Assembly: GCA_031769625.1 (NCBI GenBank)
Contig: JAUIMM010000722.1
Location: 310,001-374,000, forward strand
Source of the DNA: Taudactylus pleione
Taxonomy: Eukaryota > Chordata > Amphibia > Anura > Myobatrachidae
Length of the DNA stretch: 64,000 nucleotides
Direction: 5' to 3'
In this document: positions 48,656 through 62,034 of the stretch, one piece after another
How positions within the stretch are numbered: the first letter of the stretch is position 1
Layout of the letters: the number at the start of each line of letters is the position of its first letter
Notes under the pieces: generated by a model
The model's database searches: none
The model's input: the letters and a program-made list of their open reading frames with translations, nothing else
What the model was told of the DNA's origin: nothing
Position numbers and translations under genes: made by a program

Positions 48656-49772
48656 CTTGCAGTTTTTGATTAATTTGGTCTACAATTATGCGACCAGTAT
48701 CGCTGGAAAGCCCTTGTTCACAGCTACCTCCACACCAATTTTGGGCCATTTTGACAATCAGGAGGAGGAGAAACAGCTGGTCAAAGATAGGGTTCCTAGG
48801 CTCCTCTGGTCCCGCTTCCAAAAATGCATGGAAAGACCTTTTTCAGAGCTACCTTCACACCGATTTTGGGCCATTTTATCCACCATGCAGCGGAGAAATA
48901 GCCAATCAAAAGAAGGGTTCCTTGGAGAAATATACAGTTAATGGATACTTATGCTCCTCCGGTCCCACTTTAAGTCAATGGAGATTTTTTTTTGCTTTAA
49001 ATGCTTGCAGTTATTGATCCATTTGGTCTACAATTATGCGACCAGTATCGCTGGAAAGCACTTGATAAGAACTACTTCCACACATATTTTGGGACATTTT
49101 GACTGTCAGGCAGTGGAGAAACAGCCAGTCAAAGAAAGGGTTCCTAGGCTCCTCCAGTCCACTTTAAGTAAATTAAGATTTTTTTTTTAAATGCTTGCAG
49201 TTATTGATCCATTTGGTCTACAATTATGCGACCAGTATGGCTGGAAAGCACTTGCTAAGAACTACTGACAAACCAATTTTGGGCCATTTTGACTGTCAGG
49301 CAATGGAGAAACAGCCCGTCAAATAAAGGGTTCCTAGTCTCCTCCAGTCCACTTTAAGTCAATTGAGATTTTTTTTTGCTTTAAATGCTTGCAGTTATTG
49401 ATCCATTTGGTCTACAATTATGCTCACCAGTATGGCTGGAAAGCACTTGATAAGAACTACTTCCACACAAATTTTGGGCGATTTTGACTGTCAGGCAGTG
49501 GAGAAACAGCCAGTCAAGGAAAGGGTTCCTAGGCTCCTCCAGTCCACTTTAAGTAAATTAAGATTTTTTTTTTAAATGCTTGCAGTTATTGATCCATTTG
49601 GTCTACAATTATGCGACCAGTATGGCAGGAAAGCACTTACTAAGAATTACTGCCAAACCAATTTTGGGCCATTTTGACTGTCAGGCAATGGAGAAACAGC
49701 CCGTCAAAGAAAGGATTCCTAGTCTCCTCCAGTCCACTTTAAGTCAATTGAGATTTTTTTTTGCTTTAAATG
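48656..49772 (+). repeat. Six-module unit A1-A2-B-C-B-C (1117 bp), copy 1
   Basis: After C (about 49,193) the array continues with a B of the ATGCTCACCAG type (about 49,388) and another C, rather than A1. Elsewhere that B type follows an A2. The switch is at the T-tract and GCTTTAAATG linker, which A2 and C share almost exactly, so a C-to-A2 exchange explains it. Confidence 0.88.
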
Positions 49773-50313
49773 CTTGCAGTTTTTCATCCATTTGGTCTAC
49801 GATTATGCGACCAGTATCGCTGGAAAGACCTTGTTCACAGCTACCTCCACACCAATTTTGGGCCATTTTGACAATCAGGAGGAGGAGAAACAGCTGGTCA
49901 AAGATAGGGTTCCTAGGCTCCTCTGGTCCCGCTTCCAAAAATGTACAGAAAGACCTTTTTCAGAGCTACCTTCACACCGATTGTGGGCCATTTTAACCAC
50001 CATGCAGCAAAGAAATAGCCAATCAAAAGAAGGGTTCCTTGGAGAAATATACAGTTAATGGATACTTATGCTCCTCCGGTCCCACTTTAAGTCAATGGAG
50101 ATTTTTTTTGCTTTAAATGCTTGCAGTTATTGATCCATTTGGTCTACAATTATGCGACCAGTATGCCTGGAAAGCACTTGATAAGAACTACTTCCAAACC
50201 AATTTTGGGCCATTTTGACTGTCAGGCAATGGAGAAACAGCCAGTCAAAGAAAGGGTTCCTAGTCTCCTCCAGTCCACTTTAAGTCAATTGAGATTTTTT
50301 TTTGCTTTAAATG
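49773..50313 (+). repeat. Three-module unit with a B/C chimera, 541 bp
   Basis: The third module starts B-like (GTATGCCTGG, CACTTGATAAG), then reads TTCCAAACCAATTTTGG, GGCAATGGAG and CCTAGTCTCC as in C. A2 has the CpG-altered CGATTGTGGGCC and CAGCAAAG. Confidence 0.88.
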
Positions 50314-51046
50314 CTTGCAGTTTTTGATCCATTTGGTCTACAATTATGCGACCAGTATCACTGGAAAGCCCTTGTTTACAGCTACCTCCACACCAATTTT
50401 TGGCCATTTTGACAATCAGGAGGAGGAGAAACAGCTGGTCAAAGATAGGGTTCCTAGGCTCCTCTGGTCCCGCTTCCAAAAATGCACGGAAAGACCTTTT
50501 TCAGAGCTACCTTCACACCGATTGTGGGCCATTTTAACCACCATGCAGCAAAGAAATAGCCAATCAAAAGAAGGGTTCCTTGGAGAAATATACAGTTAAT
50601 GGATACTTATGCTCCTCCGGTCCCACTTTAAGTCAATGGAGATTTTTTTTGCTTTAAATGCTTGCAGTTATTGATCCATTTGGTCTACAATTATGCGACC
50701 AGTATGGCTGGAAAGCACTTGATAAGAACTACTTCCACACATATTTTGGGACATTTTGACTGTCAGGCAGTGGAGAAACAGCCAGTCAAAGAAAGGGTTC
50801 CTAGGCTTCTCCAGTCCACTTTAAGTAAATTAATATATTTTTTTTTTAAATGCTTGCAGTTATTGATCCATTTGGTCTACAATTATGCGACCAGTATGGC
50901 TGGAAAGCACTTGCTAACTACTACTGCCAAACCATTTTTGGGCCATTTTGACTGTCAGGCAATGGAGAAACAGCCCGTCAAAGAAAGGGTTCCTAGTCTC
51001 CTCCAGTCCACTTTAAGTCAATTGAGATTTTTTTTTGCTTTAAATG

Positions 51047-51586
51047 CTTGCAGTATTTGATCCATTTGGTCTACAATTATGCGACCAGTATCGCTGGAAA
51101 GCCCTTGTTCACAGCTACCTCCACACCAATTTTGGGCCTTTTTGACAATCAGGAGGAGGAGAAACAGCTGGTCAAAGATAGGGTTCCTAGGCTCCTCTGG
51201 TCCCGCTTCCAAAAATGCACGGAAAGACCTTTTTCAGAGCTACCTTCACACTGATTTTGGGCCATTATAACCACCATGCAGCGGAGAAATAGCCAATCAA
51301 AAGAAGGGTTCCTTGGAGAAATATACAGTTAATGGATACTTATGCTCCTCCGGTCCCACTTTAAGTCAATGGAGATTTTTTTTTGCTTTAAATGCTTGCA
51401 GTTATTGATCTATTTGGTCTACAATTATGCGACCTGTATGCCTGGAAAGCACTTGATAAGAACTACTTCCACACAAATTTTGGGCCATTTTGACTGTCAG
51501 GCTGTGGAGAAACAGCCAGTCAAAGAAAGGGTTCCTAGGCTACTCCAGTCCACTTTAAGTAAATTAAGATTTTTTTTTTTTAAATG
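51047..51586 (+). repeat. Three-module unit A1-A2-B, 540 bp
   Basis: A1 has GCAGTATTTGATCC and GGGCCTTTTTGAC; A2 has CACTGATTTTGG. B is the GACCTGTATGCCTGG variant but with GTCAAAGAAAGG. Confidence 0.9.
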
Positions 51587-53051
51587 CTTGCAGTTTTTGA
51601 TCCACTTGGTCTACAATTATGCAACCAGTATCGCTGGAAAGCCCTTGTTCACAGCTACCTCCACACCAATTTTGGGCCATTTTGACAATCAGGAGGAGGA
51701 GAAACAGCTGGTCAAATATAGGGTTCCTAGGCTCCTCTGGTCCCGCTTCCAAAAATGCACGAAAATAACTTTTTCAGAGCTACCTTCACACCGATTTTGG
51801 GCCATTTTAACCACCATGCAGCGGAGAAATAGCCAATCAAAAGAAGGGTTCCTTGGAGAAATATACAGTTAATGGATTCTTATGCTCCTCCGGTCCCACT
51901 TTAAGTCAATGGAGATTTTTTTTTGCTTTAAATGCTTGCATTTATTGATCCATTTGGTCTACAATTATGCGACCAGTATGGCTGGAAAGTACTTGATAAG
52001 AACTACTTCCACACAAATTTTGGGCCATTTTGACTGTCAGGCAGTGGAGAAACAGCCAGTCAAAGAAAGGGTTCCTAGGCTTCTCCAGTCCACTTTAAGT
52101 AAATTAAGATTTTTTTTTTTTAATGCTTGCAGTTATTGATCCATTTGGTCTACAATTATGCGACCAGTATGGCTGGAAAGCACTTGCTAAGAACTACTGC
52201 CAAACCAATTTTGGGCCATTTTGACTGTCAGGCAATGGAGAAACAGCCAGTCAAAGAAAGGGTTCCTAGTCTCCTCCAGTCCACTTTAAGTCAATTGAGA
52301 TTTTTTTTTGCTTTAAATGCTTGCAGTTTTTGATCCATTTGGTCTACAATTATGCGACCAATATCGCTGCAAAGCCCTTGTTCACAGCTACCTCCACACC
52401 AATTTTGGGCCATTTTTACAATCAGGAGGAGGAGAAACAGCTGGTCAAAGATAGGGTTCCTAGGCTCCTCTGGTCCCGCTTCCAAAAATGCACGAAAATA
52501 CCTTTTTCAGAGCTACCTTCACACCAATTTTGGGCCATTTTAATCACCATGCAGCGGAGAAATAGCCAATCAAAAGAAGGGTTCCTTGGAGAAATATACA
52601 GTTAATGGATACTTATGCTCCTCCGGTCCCACTTTAAGTCAATGGAGATTTTTTTTGCTTTAAATGCTTGCAGTTATTGATCCATTTGGTCTACAATTAT
52701 GCGACCAGTATGGCTGGAAAGCACTTGATAAGAACTACTTCCACACATATTTTGGGACATTTTGACTGTCAGGCAGTGGAGAAACAGCCAGTCAAAGAAA
52801 GGGTTCCTAGGCTTCTCCAGTCCACTTTAAGTAAATTAATATATTTCTTTTTAAATGCTTGCAGTTATTGATCCATTTGGTCTACAATTATGCGACCAGT
52901 ATTGCTGGAAAGCACTTGCAAAGTACTACTGCCAAACCAATTTTGGGCCATTTTGACTGTCAGGCAATGGAGAAACAGCCAGTCAAAGAAAGGGTTCCTA
53001 GTCTCCTCCAGTCCACTTTAAGTCAATTGAGATTTTTTTTTGCTTTAAATG

Positions 53052-54168
53052 CTTGCAGTTTTTGATTAATTTGGTCTACAATTATGCGACCAGTATCGCT
53101 GGAAAGCCCTTGTTCACAGCTACCTCCACACCAATTTTGGGCCATTTTGACAATCAGGAGGAGGAGAAACAGCTGGTCAAATATAGGGTTCCTAGGCTCC
53201 TCTGGTCCCGCTTCCAAAAATGCATGGAAAGACCTTTTTCAGAGCTACCTTCACACCGATTTTGGGCCATTTTAACCACCATGCAGCGGAGAAATAGCCA
53301 ATCAAAAGAAGGGTTCCTTGGAGAAATATACAGTTAATGGATACTTATGCTCCTCCGGTCCCACTTTAAGTCAATGGAGATTTTTTTTTGCTTTAAATGC
53401 TTGCAGTTATTGATCCATTTGGTCTACAATTATGCGACCAGTATGGCTGGAAAGCACTTGATAAGAACTACTTCCACACATATTTTGGGACATTTTGACT
53501 GTCAGGCAGTGGAGAAACAGCCAGTCAAAGAAAGGGTTCCTAGGCTCCTCCAGTCCACTTTAAGTAAATTAAGATTTTTTTTTTAAATGCTTGCAGTTAT
53601 TGATCCATTTGGTCTACAATTATGCGACCAGCATGGCTGGAAAGCACTTGCTAAGAACTACTGACAAACCAATTTTGGGCCATTTTGACTGTCAGGCAAT
53701 GGAGAAACAGCCCGTCAAAGAAAGGGTTCCTAGTCTCCTCCAGTCCACTTTAAGTCAATTGAGATTTTTTTTTGCTTTAAATGCTTGCAGTTATTGATCC
53801 ATTTGGTCTACAATTATGCTCACCAGTATGGCTGGAAAGCACTTGATAAGAACTACTTCCACACAAATTTTGGGCGATTTTGACTGTCAGGCAGTGGAGA
53901 AACAGCCAGTCAAGGAAAGGGTTCCTAGGCTCCTCCAGTCCACTTTAAGTAAATTAAGATTTTTTTTTTAAATGCTTGCAGTTATTGATCCATTTGGTCT
54001 ACAATTATGCGACCAGTATGGCAGGAAAGCACTTACTAAGAATTACTGCCAAACCAATTTTGGGCCATTTTGACTGTCAGGCAATGGAGAAACAGCCCGT
54101 CAAAGAAAGGATTCCTAGTCTCCTCCAGTCCACTTTAAGTCAATTGAGATTTTTTTTTGCTTTAAATG
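53052..54168 (+). repeat. Six-module unit, copy 2
   Basis: This is the descendant of the same junction, with the GCTCACC-type B at about 53,784 directly after C. It keeps GGGCGATTTTGAC (53,873) and TATGGCAGGAAAGC (54,017), as in the other two copies. Confidence 0.88.
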
Positions 54169-54901
54169 CTTGCAGTTTTTCATCCATTTGGTCTACGATT
54201 ATGCGACCAGTATCGCTGGAAAGACCTTGTTCACAGCTACCTCCACACCAATTTTGGGCCATTTTGACAATCAGGAGGAGGAGAAACAGCTGGTCAAAGA
54301 TAGGGTTCCTAGGCTCCTCTGGTCCCGCTTCCAAAAATGTACAGAAAGACCTTTTTCAGAGCTACCTTCACACCGATTGTGGGCCATTTTAACCACCATG
54401 CAGCAAAGAAATAGCCAATCAAAAGAAGGGTTCCTTGGAGAAATATACAGTTAATGGATACTTATGCTCCTCCGGTCCCACTTTAAGTCAATGGAGATTT
54501 TTTTTGCTTTAAATGCTTGCAGTTATTGATCCATTTGGTCTACAATTATGCGACCAGTATGGCTGGAAAGCACTTGATAAGAACTACTTCCACACATATT
54601 TTGGGACATTTTGACTGTCAGGCAGTGGAGAAACAGCCAGTCAAAGAAAGGGTTCCTAGGCTTCTCCAGTCCACTTTAAGTAAATTAATATATTTTTTTT
54701 TTAAATGCTTGCAGTTATTGATCCATTTGGTCTACAATTATGCGACCAGTATGGCTGGAAAGCACTTGCTAACTACTACTGCCAAACCATTTTTGGGCCA
54801 TTTTGACTGTCAGGCAATGGAGAAACAGCCCGTCAAAGAAAGGGTTCCTAGTCTCCTCCAGTCCACTTTAAGTCAATTGAGATTTTTTTTTGCTTTAAAT
54901 G

Positions 54902-55441
54902 CTTGCAGTATTTGATCCATTTGGTCTACAATTATGCGACCAGTATCGCTGGAAAGCCCTTGTTCACAGCTACCTCCACACCAATTTTGGGCCTTTTTGA
55001 CAATCAGGAGGAGGAGAAACAGCTGGTCAAAGATAGGGTTCCTAGGCTCCTCTGGTCCCGCTTCCAAAAATGCACGGAAAGACCTTTTTCAGAGCTACCT
55101 TCACACTGATTTTGGGCCATTATAACCACCATGCAGCGGAGAAATAGCCAATCAAAAGAAGGGTTCCTTGGAGAAATATACAGTTAATGGATACTTATGC
55201 TCCTCCGGTCCCACTTTAAGTCAATGGAGATTTTTTTTTGCTTTAAATGCTTGCAGTTATTGATCTATTTGGTCTACAATTATGCGACCTGTATGCCTGG
55301 AAAGCACTTGATAAGAACTACTTCCACACAAATTTTGGGCCATTTTGACTGTCAGGCTGTGGAGAAACAGCCAGTCAAAGAAAGGGTTCCTAGGCTACTC
55401 CAGTCCACTTTAAGTAAATTAAGATTTTTTTTTTTTAAATG
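54902..55441 (+). repeat. Three-module unit A1-A2-B, 540 bp
   Basis: Duplicate of the 51,047 unit, displaced by 3855 bp. Confidence 0.9.
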
Positions 55442-56905
55442 CTTGCAGTTTTTGATCCACTTGGTCTACAATTATGCAACCAGTATCGCTGGAAAGCCCT
55501 TGTTCACAGCTACCTCCACACCAATTTTGGGCCATTTTGACAATCAGGAGGAGGAGAAACAGCTGGTCAAATATAGGGTTCCTAGGCTCCTCTGGTCCCG
55601 CTTCCAAAAATGCACGAAAATAACTTTTTCAGAGCTACCTTCACACCGATTTTGGGCCATTTTAACCACCATGCAGCGGAGAAATAGCCAATCAAAAGAA
55701 GGGTTCCTTGGAGAAATATACAGTTAATGGATTCTTATGCTCCTCCGGTCCCACTTTAAGTCAATGGAGATTTTTTTTTGCTTTAAATGCTTGCATTTAT
55801 TGATCCATTTGGTCTACAATTATGCGACCAGTATGGCTGGAAAGTACTTGATAAGAACTACTTCCACACAAATTTTGGGCCATTTTGACTGTCAGGCAGT
55901 GGAGAAACAGCCAGTCAAAGAAAGGGTTCCTAGGCTTCTCCAGTCCACTTTAAGTAAATTAAGATTTTTTTTTTTTAATGCTTGCAGTTATTGATCCATT
56001 TGGTCTACAATTATGCGACCAGTATGGCTGGAAAGCACTTGCTAAGAACTACTGCCAAACCAATTTTGGGCCATTTTGACTGTCAGGCAATGGAGAAACA
56101 GCCAGTCAAAGAAAGGGTTCCTAGTCTCCTCCAGTCCACTTTAAGTCAATTGAGATTTTTTTTTGCTTTAAATGCTTGCAGTTTTTGATCCATTTGGTCT
56201 ACAATTATGCGACCAATATCGCTGCAAAGCCCTTGTTCACAGCTACCTCCACACCAATTTTGGGCCATTTTTACAATCAGGAGGAGGAGAAACAGCTGGT
56301 CAAAGATAGGGTTCCTAGGCTCCTCTGGTCCCGCTTCCAAAAATGCACGAAAATACCTTTTTCAGAGCTACCTTCACACCAATTTTGGGCCATTTTAATC
56401 ACCATGCAGCGGAGAAATAGCCAATCAAAAGAAGGGTTCCTTGGAGAAATATACAGTTAATGGATACTTATGCTCCTCCGGTCCCACTTTAAGTCAATGG
56501 AGATTTTTTTTGCTTTAAATGCTTGCAGTTATTGATCCATTTGGTCTACAATTATGCGACCAGTATGGCTGGAAAGCACTTGATAAGAACTACTTCCACA
56601 CATATTTTGGGACATTTTGACTGTCAGGCACTGGAGAAACAGCCAGTCAAAGAAAGGGTTCCTAGGCTTCTCCAGTCCACTTTAAGTAAATTAATATATT
56701 TCTTTTTAAATGCTTGCAGTTATTGATCCATTTGGTCTACAATTATGCGACCAGTATGGCTGGAAAGCACTTGCAAAGTACTACTGCCAAACCAATTTTG
56801 GGCCATTTTGACTGTCAGGCAATGGAGAAACAGCCAGTCAAAGAAAGGGTTCCTAGTCTCCTCCAGTCCACTTTAAGTCAATTGAGATTTTTTTTGCTTT
56901 AAATG

Positions 56906-58022
56906 CTTGCAGTTTTTGATTAATTTGGTCTACAATTATGCGACCAGTATCGCTGGAAAGCCCTTGTTCACAGCTACCTCCACACCAATTTTGGGCCATT
57001 TTGACAATCAGGAGGAGGAGAAACAGCTGGTCAAATATAGGGTTCCTAGGCTCCTCTGGTCCCGCTTCCAAAAATGCATGGAAAGACCTTTTTCAGAGCT
57101 ACCTTCACACCGATTTTGGGCCATTTTAACCACCATGCAGCGGAGAAATAGCCAATCAAAAGAAGGGTTCCTTGGAGAAATATACAGTTAATGGATACTT
57201 ATGCTCCTCCGGTCCCACTTTAAGTCAATGGAGATTTTTTTTTGCTTTAAATGCTTGCAGTTATTGATCCATTTGGTCTACAATTATGCGACCAGTATGG
57301 CTGGAAAGCACTTGATAAGAACTACTTCCACACATATTTTGGGACATTTTGACTGTCAGGCAGTGGAGAAACAGCCAGTCAAAGAAAGGGTTCCTAGGCT
57401 CCTCCAGTCCACTTTAAGTAAATTAAGATTTTTTTTTTAAATGCTTGCAGTTATTGATCCATTTGGTCTACAATTATGCGACCAGTATGGCTGGAAAGCA
57501 CTTGCTAAGAACTACTGACAAACCAATTTTGGGCCATTTTGACTGTCAGGCAATGGAGAAACAGCCCGTCAAAGAAAGGGTTCCTAGTCTCCTCCAGTCC
57601 ACTTTAAGTCAATTGAGATTTTTTTTTGCTTTAAATGCTTGCAGTTATTGATCCATTTGGTCTACAATTATGCTCACCAGTATGGCTGGAAAGCACTTGA
57701 TAAGAACTACTTCCACACAAATTTTGGGCGATTTTGACTGTCAGGCAGTGGAGAAACAGCCAGTCAAGGAAAGGGTTCCTAGGCTCCTCCAGTCCACTTT
57801 AAGTAAATTAAGATTTTTTTTTTAAATGCTTGCAGTTATTGATCCATTTGGTCTACAATTATGCGACCAGTATGGCAGGAAAGCACTTACTAAGAATTAC
57901 TGCCAAACCAATTTTGGGCCATTTTGACTGTCAGGCAATGGAGAAACAGCCCGTCAAAGAAAGGATTCCTAGTCTCCTCCAGTCCACTTTAAGTCAATTG
58001 AGATTTTTTTTTGCTTTAAATG
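56906..58022 (+). repeat. Six-module unit, copy 3
   Basis: Same structure, with the GCTCACC-type B at about 57,638 and GGGCGATTTTGAC at 57,726. Relative to copy 2, I noticed very few differences, such as GACCAGCATGG (53,627) against GACCAGTATGG. Confidence 0.88.
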
Positions 58023-58563
58023 CTTGCAGTTTTTCATCCATTTGGTCTACGATTATGCGACCAGTATCGCTGGAAAGACCTTGTTCACAGCTACCTCCAC
58101 ACCAATTTTGGGCCATTTTGACAATCAGGAGGAGGAGAAACAGCTGGTCAAAGATAGGGTTCCTAGGCTCCTCTGGTCCCGCTTCCAAAAATGTACAGAA
58201 AGACCTTTTTCAGAGCTACCTTCACACCGATTGTGGGCCATTTTAACCACCATGCAGCAAAGAAATAGCCAATCAAAAGAAGGGTTCCTTGGAGAAATAT
58301 ACAGTTAATGGATACTTATGCTCCTCCGGTCCCACTTTAAGTCAATGGAGATTTTATTTGCTTTAAATGCTTGCAGTTATTGATCCATTTGGTCTACAAT
58401 TATGCGACCAGTATGCCTGGAAAGCACTTGATAAGAACTACTTCCAAACCAATTTTGGGCCATTTTGACTGTCAGGCAATGGAGAAACAGCCAGTCAAAG
58501 AAAGGGTTCCTAGTCTCCTCCAGTCCACTTTAAGTCAATTGAGATTTTTTTTTGCTTTAAATG
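58023..58563 (+). repeat. Three-module unit with a B/C chimera, copy 2
   Basis: Duplicate of the 49,773 unit, displaced by 8250 bp. The linker before the chimera reads GATTTTATTTGC (58,351), an interruption of the T-tract. Confidence 0.88.
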
Positions 58564-59296
58564 CTTGCAATTTTTGATCCATTTGGTCTACAATTATGCG
58601 ACCAGTATCGCTGGAAAGCCCTTGTTTACAGCTACCTCCACACCAATTTTTGGCCATTTTGACAATCAGGAGGAGGAGAAACAGCTGGTCAAAGATAGGG
58701 TTCCTAGGCTCCTCTGGTCCCGCTTCCAAAAATGCACGGAAAGACCTTTTTCAGAGCTACCTTCACACCGATTTTGGGCCATTTTAACCACCATGCAGTG
58801 GAGAAATAGCCAATCAAAAGAAGGGTTCCTTGGAGAAATATACAGTTAATGGATACTTATGCTCCTCCGGTCCCACTTTAAGTCAATGGAGATTTTTTTT
58901 GCTTTAAATGCTTGCAGTTATTGATCCATTTGGTCTACAATTATGCGACCAGTATGGCTGGAAAGCACTTGATAAGAACTACTTCCACACATATTTTGGG
59001 ACATTTTGACTGTCAGGCAGTGGAGAAACAGCCAGTCAAAGAAAGGGTTCCTAGGCTTCTCCAGTCCACTTTAAGTAAATTAATATATTTTTTTTTTAAA
59101 TGCTTGCAGTTATTGATCCATTTGGTCTACAATTATGCGACCAGTATGGCTGGAAAGCACTTGCTAACTACTACTGCCAAACCAATTTTGGGCCATTTTG
59201 ACTGTCAGGCAATGGAGAAACAGCCCGTCAAAGAAAGGGTTCCTAGTCTCCTCCAGTCCACTTTAAGTCAATTGAGATTTTTTTTTGCTTTAAATG

Positions 59297-59836
59297 CTTG
59301 CAGTATTTGATCCATTTGGTCTACAATTATGCGACCAGTATCGCTGGAAAGCCCTTGTTCACAGCTACCTCCACACCAATTTTGGGCCTTTTTGACAATC
59401 AGGAGGATGAGAAACAGCTGGTCATAGATAGGGTTCCTAGGCTCCTCTGGTCCCGCTTCCAATAATGCACGGAAAGACCTTTTTCAGAGCTACCTTCACA
59501 CTGATTTTGGGCCATTATAACCACCATGCAGCGGAGAAATAGCCAATCAAAAGAAGGGTTCCTTGGAGAAATATACAGTTAATGGATACTTATGCTCCTC
59601 CGGTCCCACTTTAAGTCAATGGAGATTTTTTTTTGCTTTAAATGCTTGCAGTTATTGATCTATTTGGTCTACAATTATGCGACCTGTATGCCTGGAAAGC
59701 ACTTGATAAGAACTACTTCCACACAAATTTTGGGCCATTTTGACTGTCAGGCTGTGGAGAAACAGCCAGTCAAAGAAAGGGTTCCTAGGCTACTCCAGTC
59801 CACTTTAAGTAAATTAAGATTTTTTTTTTTTAAATG
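59297..59836 (+). repeat. Three-module unit A1-A2-B, 540 bp
   Basis: Third copy of the 51,047 unit, with private changes GAGGATGAG, GTCATAGATAGG and CTTCCAATAATG; the last alters the CENP-B-like motif. Confidence 0.9.
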
Positions 59837-62034
59837 CTTGCAGTTTTTGATCCACTTGGTCTACAATTATGCAACCAGTATCGCTGGAAAGCCCTTGTTC
59901 ACAGCTACCTCCACACCAATTTTGGGCCATTTTGACAATCAGGAGGAGGAGAAACAGCTGGTCAAATATAGGGTTCCTAGGCTCCTCTGGTCCCGCTTCC
60001 AAAAATGCACGAAAATAACTTTTTCAGAGCTACCTTCACACCGATTTTGTTCCATTTTAACCACCATGCAGCGGAGAAATAGCCAATCAAAAGAAGGGTT
60101 CCTTGGAGAAATATACAGTTAATGGATTCTTATGCTCCTCCGGTCCCACTTTAAGTCAATGGAGATTTTTTTTTGCTTTAAATGCTTGCATTTATTGATC
60201 CATTTGGTCTACAATTATGCGACCAGTATGGCTGGAAAGTACTTGATAAGAACTACTTCCACACAAATTTTGGGCCATTTTGACTGTCAGGCAGTGGAGA
60301 AACAGCCAGTCAAAGAAAGGGTTCCTAGGCTTCTCCAGTCCACTTTAAGTAAATTAAGATTTTTTTTTTTTAATGCTTGCAGTTATTGATCCATTTGGTC
60401 TACAATTATGCGACCAGTATGGCTGGAAAGCACTTGCTAAGAACTACTGCCAAACCAATTTTGGGCCATTTTGACTGTCAGGCAATGGAGAAACAGCCAG
60501 TCAAAGAAAGGGTTCCTAGTCTCCTCCAGTCCACTTTAAGTCAATTGAGATTTTTTTTTGCTTTAAATGCTTGCAGTTTTTGATCCATTTGGTCTACAAT
60601 TATGCGACCAATATCGCTGCAAAGCCCTTGTTCACAGCTACCTCCACACCAATTTTGGGCCATTTTTACAATCAGGAGGAGGAGAAACAGCTGGTCAAAG
60701 ATAGGGTTCCTAGGCTCCTCTGGTCCCGCTTCCAAAAATGCACGAAAAGACCTTTTTCAGAGCTACCTTCACACCAATTTTGGGCCATTTTAATCACCAT
60801 GCAGCGGAGAAATAGCCAATCAAAAGAAGGGTTCCTTGGAGAAATATACAGTTAATGGATACTTATGCTCCTCCGGTCCCACTTTAAGTCAATGGAGATT
60901 TTTTTTGCTTTAAATGCTTGCAGTTATTGATCCATTTGGTCTACAATTATGCGACCAGTATGGCTGGAAAGCACTTGATAAGAACTACTTCCACACATAT
61001 TTTGGGACATTTTGACTGTCAGGCAGTGGAGAAACAGCCAGTCAAAGAAAGGGTTCCTAGGCTTCTCCAGTCCACTTTAAGTAAATTAATATATTTCTTT
61101 TTAAATGCTTGCAGTTATTGATCCATTTGGTCTACAATTATGCGACCAGTATGGCTGGAAAGCACTTGCAAAGTACTACTGCCAAACCAATTTTGGGCCA
61201 TTTTGACTGTCAGGCAATGGAGAAACAGCCAGTCAAAGAAAGGGTTCCTAGTCTCCTCCAGTCCACTTTAAGTCAATTGAGATTTTTTTTTGCTTTAAAT
61301 GCTTGCAGTTTTTGATTAATTTGGTCTACAATTATGCGACCAGTATCGCTGGAAAGCCCTTGTTCACAGCTACCTCCACACCAATTTTGGGCCATTTTGA
61401 CAATCAGGAGGAGGAGAAACAGCTGGTCAAAGATAGGGTTCCTAGGCTCCTCTGGTCCCGCTTCCAAAAATGCATGGAAAGACCTTTTTCAGAGCTACCT
61501 TCACACCGATTTTGGGCCATTTTAACCACCATGCAGCGGAGAAATAGCCAATCAAAAGAAGGGTTCCTTGGAGAAATATACAGTTAATGGATACTTATGC
61601 TCCTCCGGTCCCACTTTAAGTCAATGGAGATTTTTTTTTGCTTTAAATGCTTGCAGTTATTGATCCATTTGGTCTACAATTATGCGACCAGTATGGCTGG
61701 AAAGCACTTGATAAGAACTACTTCCACACATATTTTGGGACATTTTGACTGTCAGGCAGTGGAGAAACAGCCAGTCAAAGAAAGGGTTCCTAGGCTCCTC
61801 CAGTCCACTTTAAGTAAATTAAGATTTTTTTTTTTAAATGCTTGCAGTTATTGATCCATTTGGTCTACAATTATGCGACCAGTATGGCTGGAAAGCACTT
61901 GCTAAGAACTACTGACAAACCAATTTTGGGCCATTTTGACTGTCAGGCAATGGAGAAACAGCCCGTCAAAGAAAGGTTTCCTAGTCTCCTCCAGTCCACT
62001 TTAAGTCAATTGAGATTTTTTTTTGCTTTAAATG

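Noticed and set aside
48025..48669. 214-codon frame made of three similar segments, resembling a tandem-repeat protein
   Set aside because: It is three satellite modules (B, B, C) that happen to stay in phase through TA-expanded linkers. Neighbouring copies of the same modules are out of phase.
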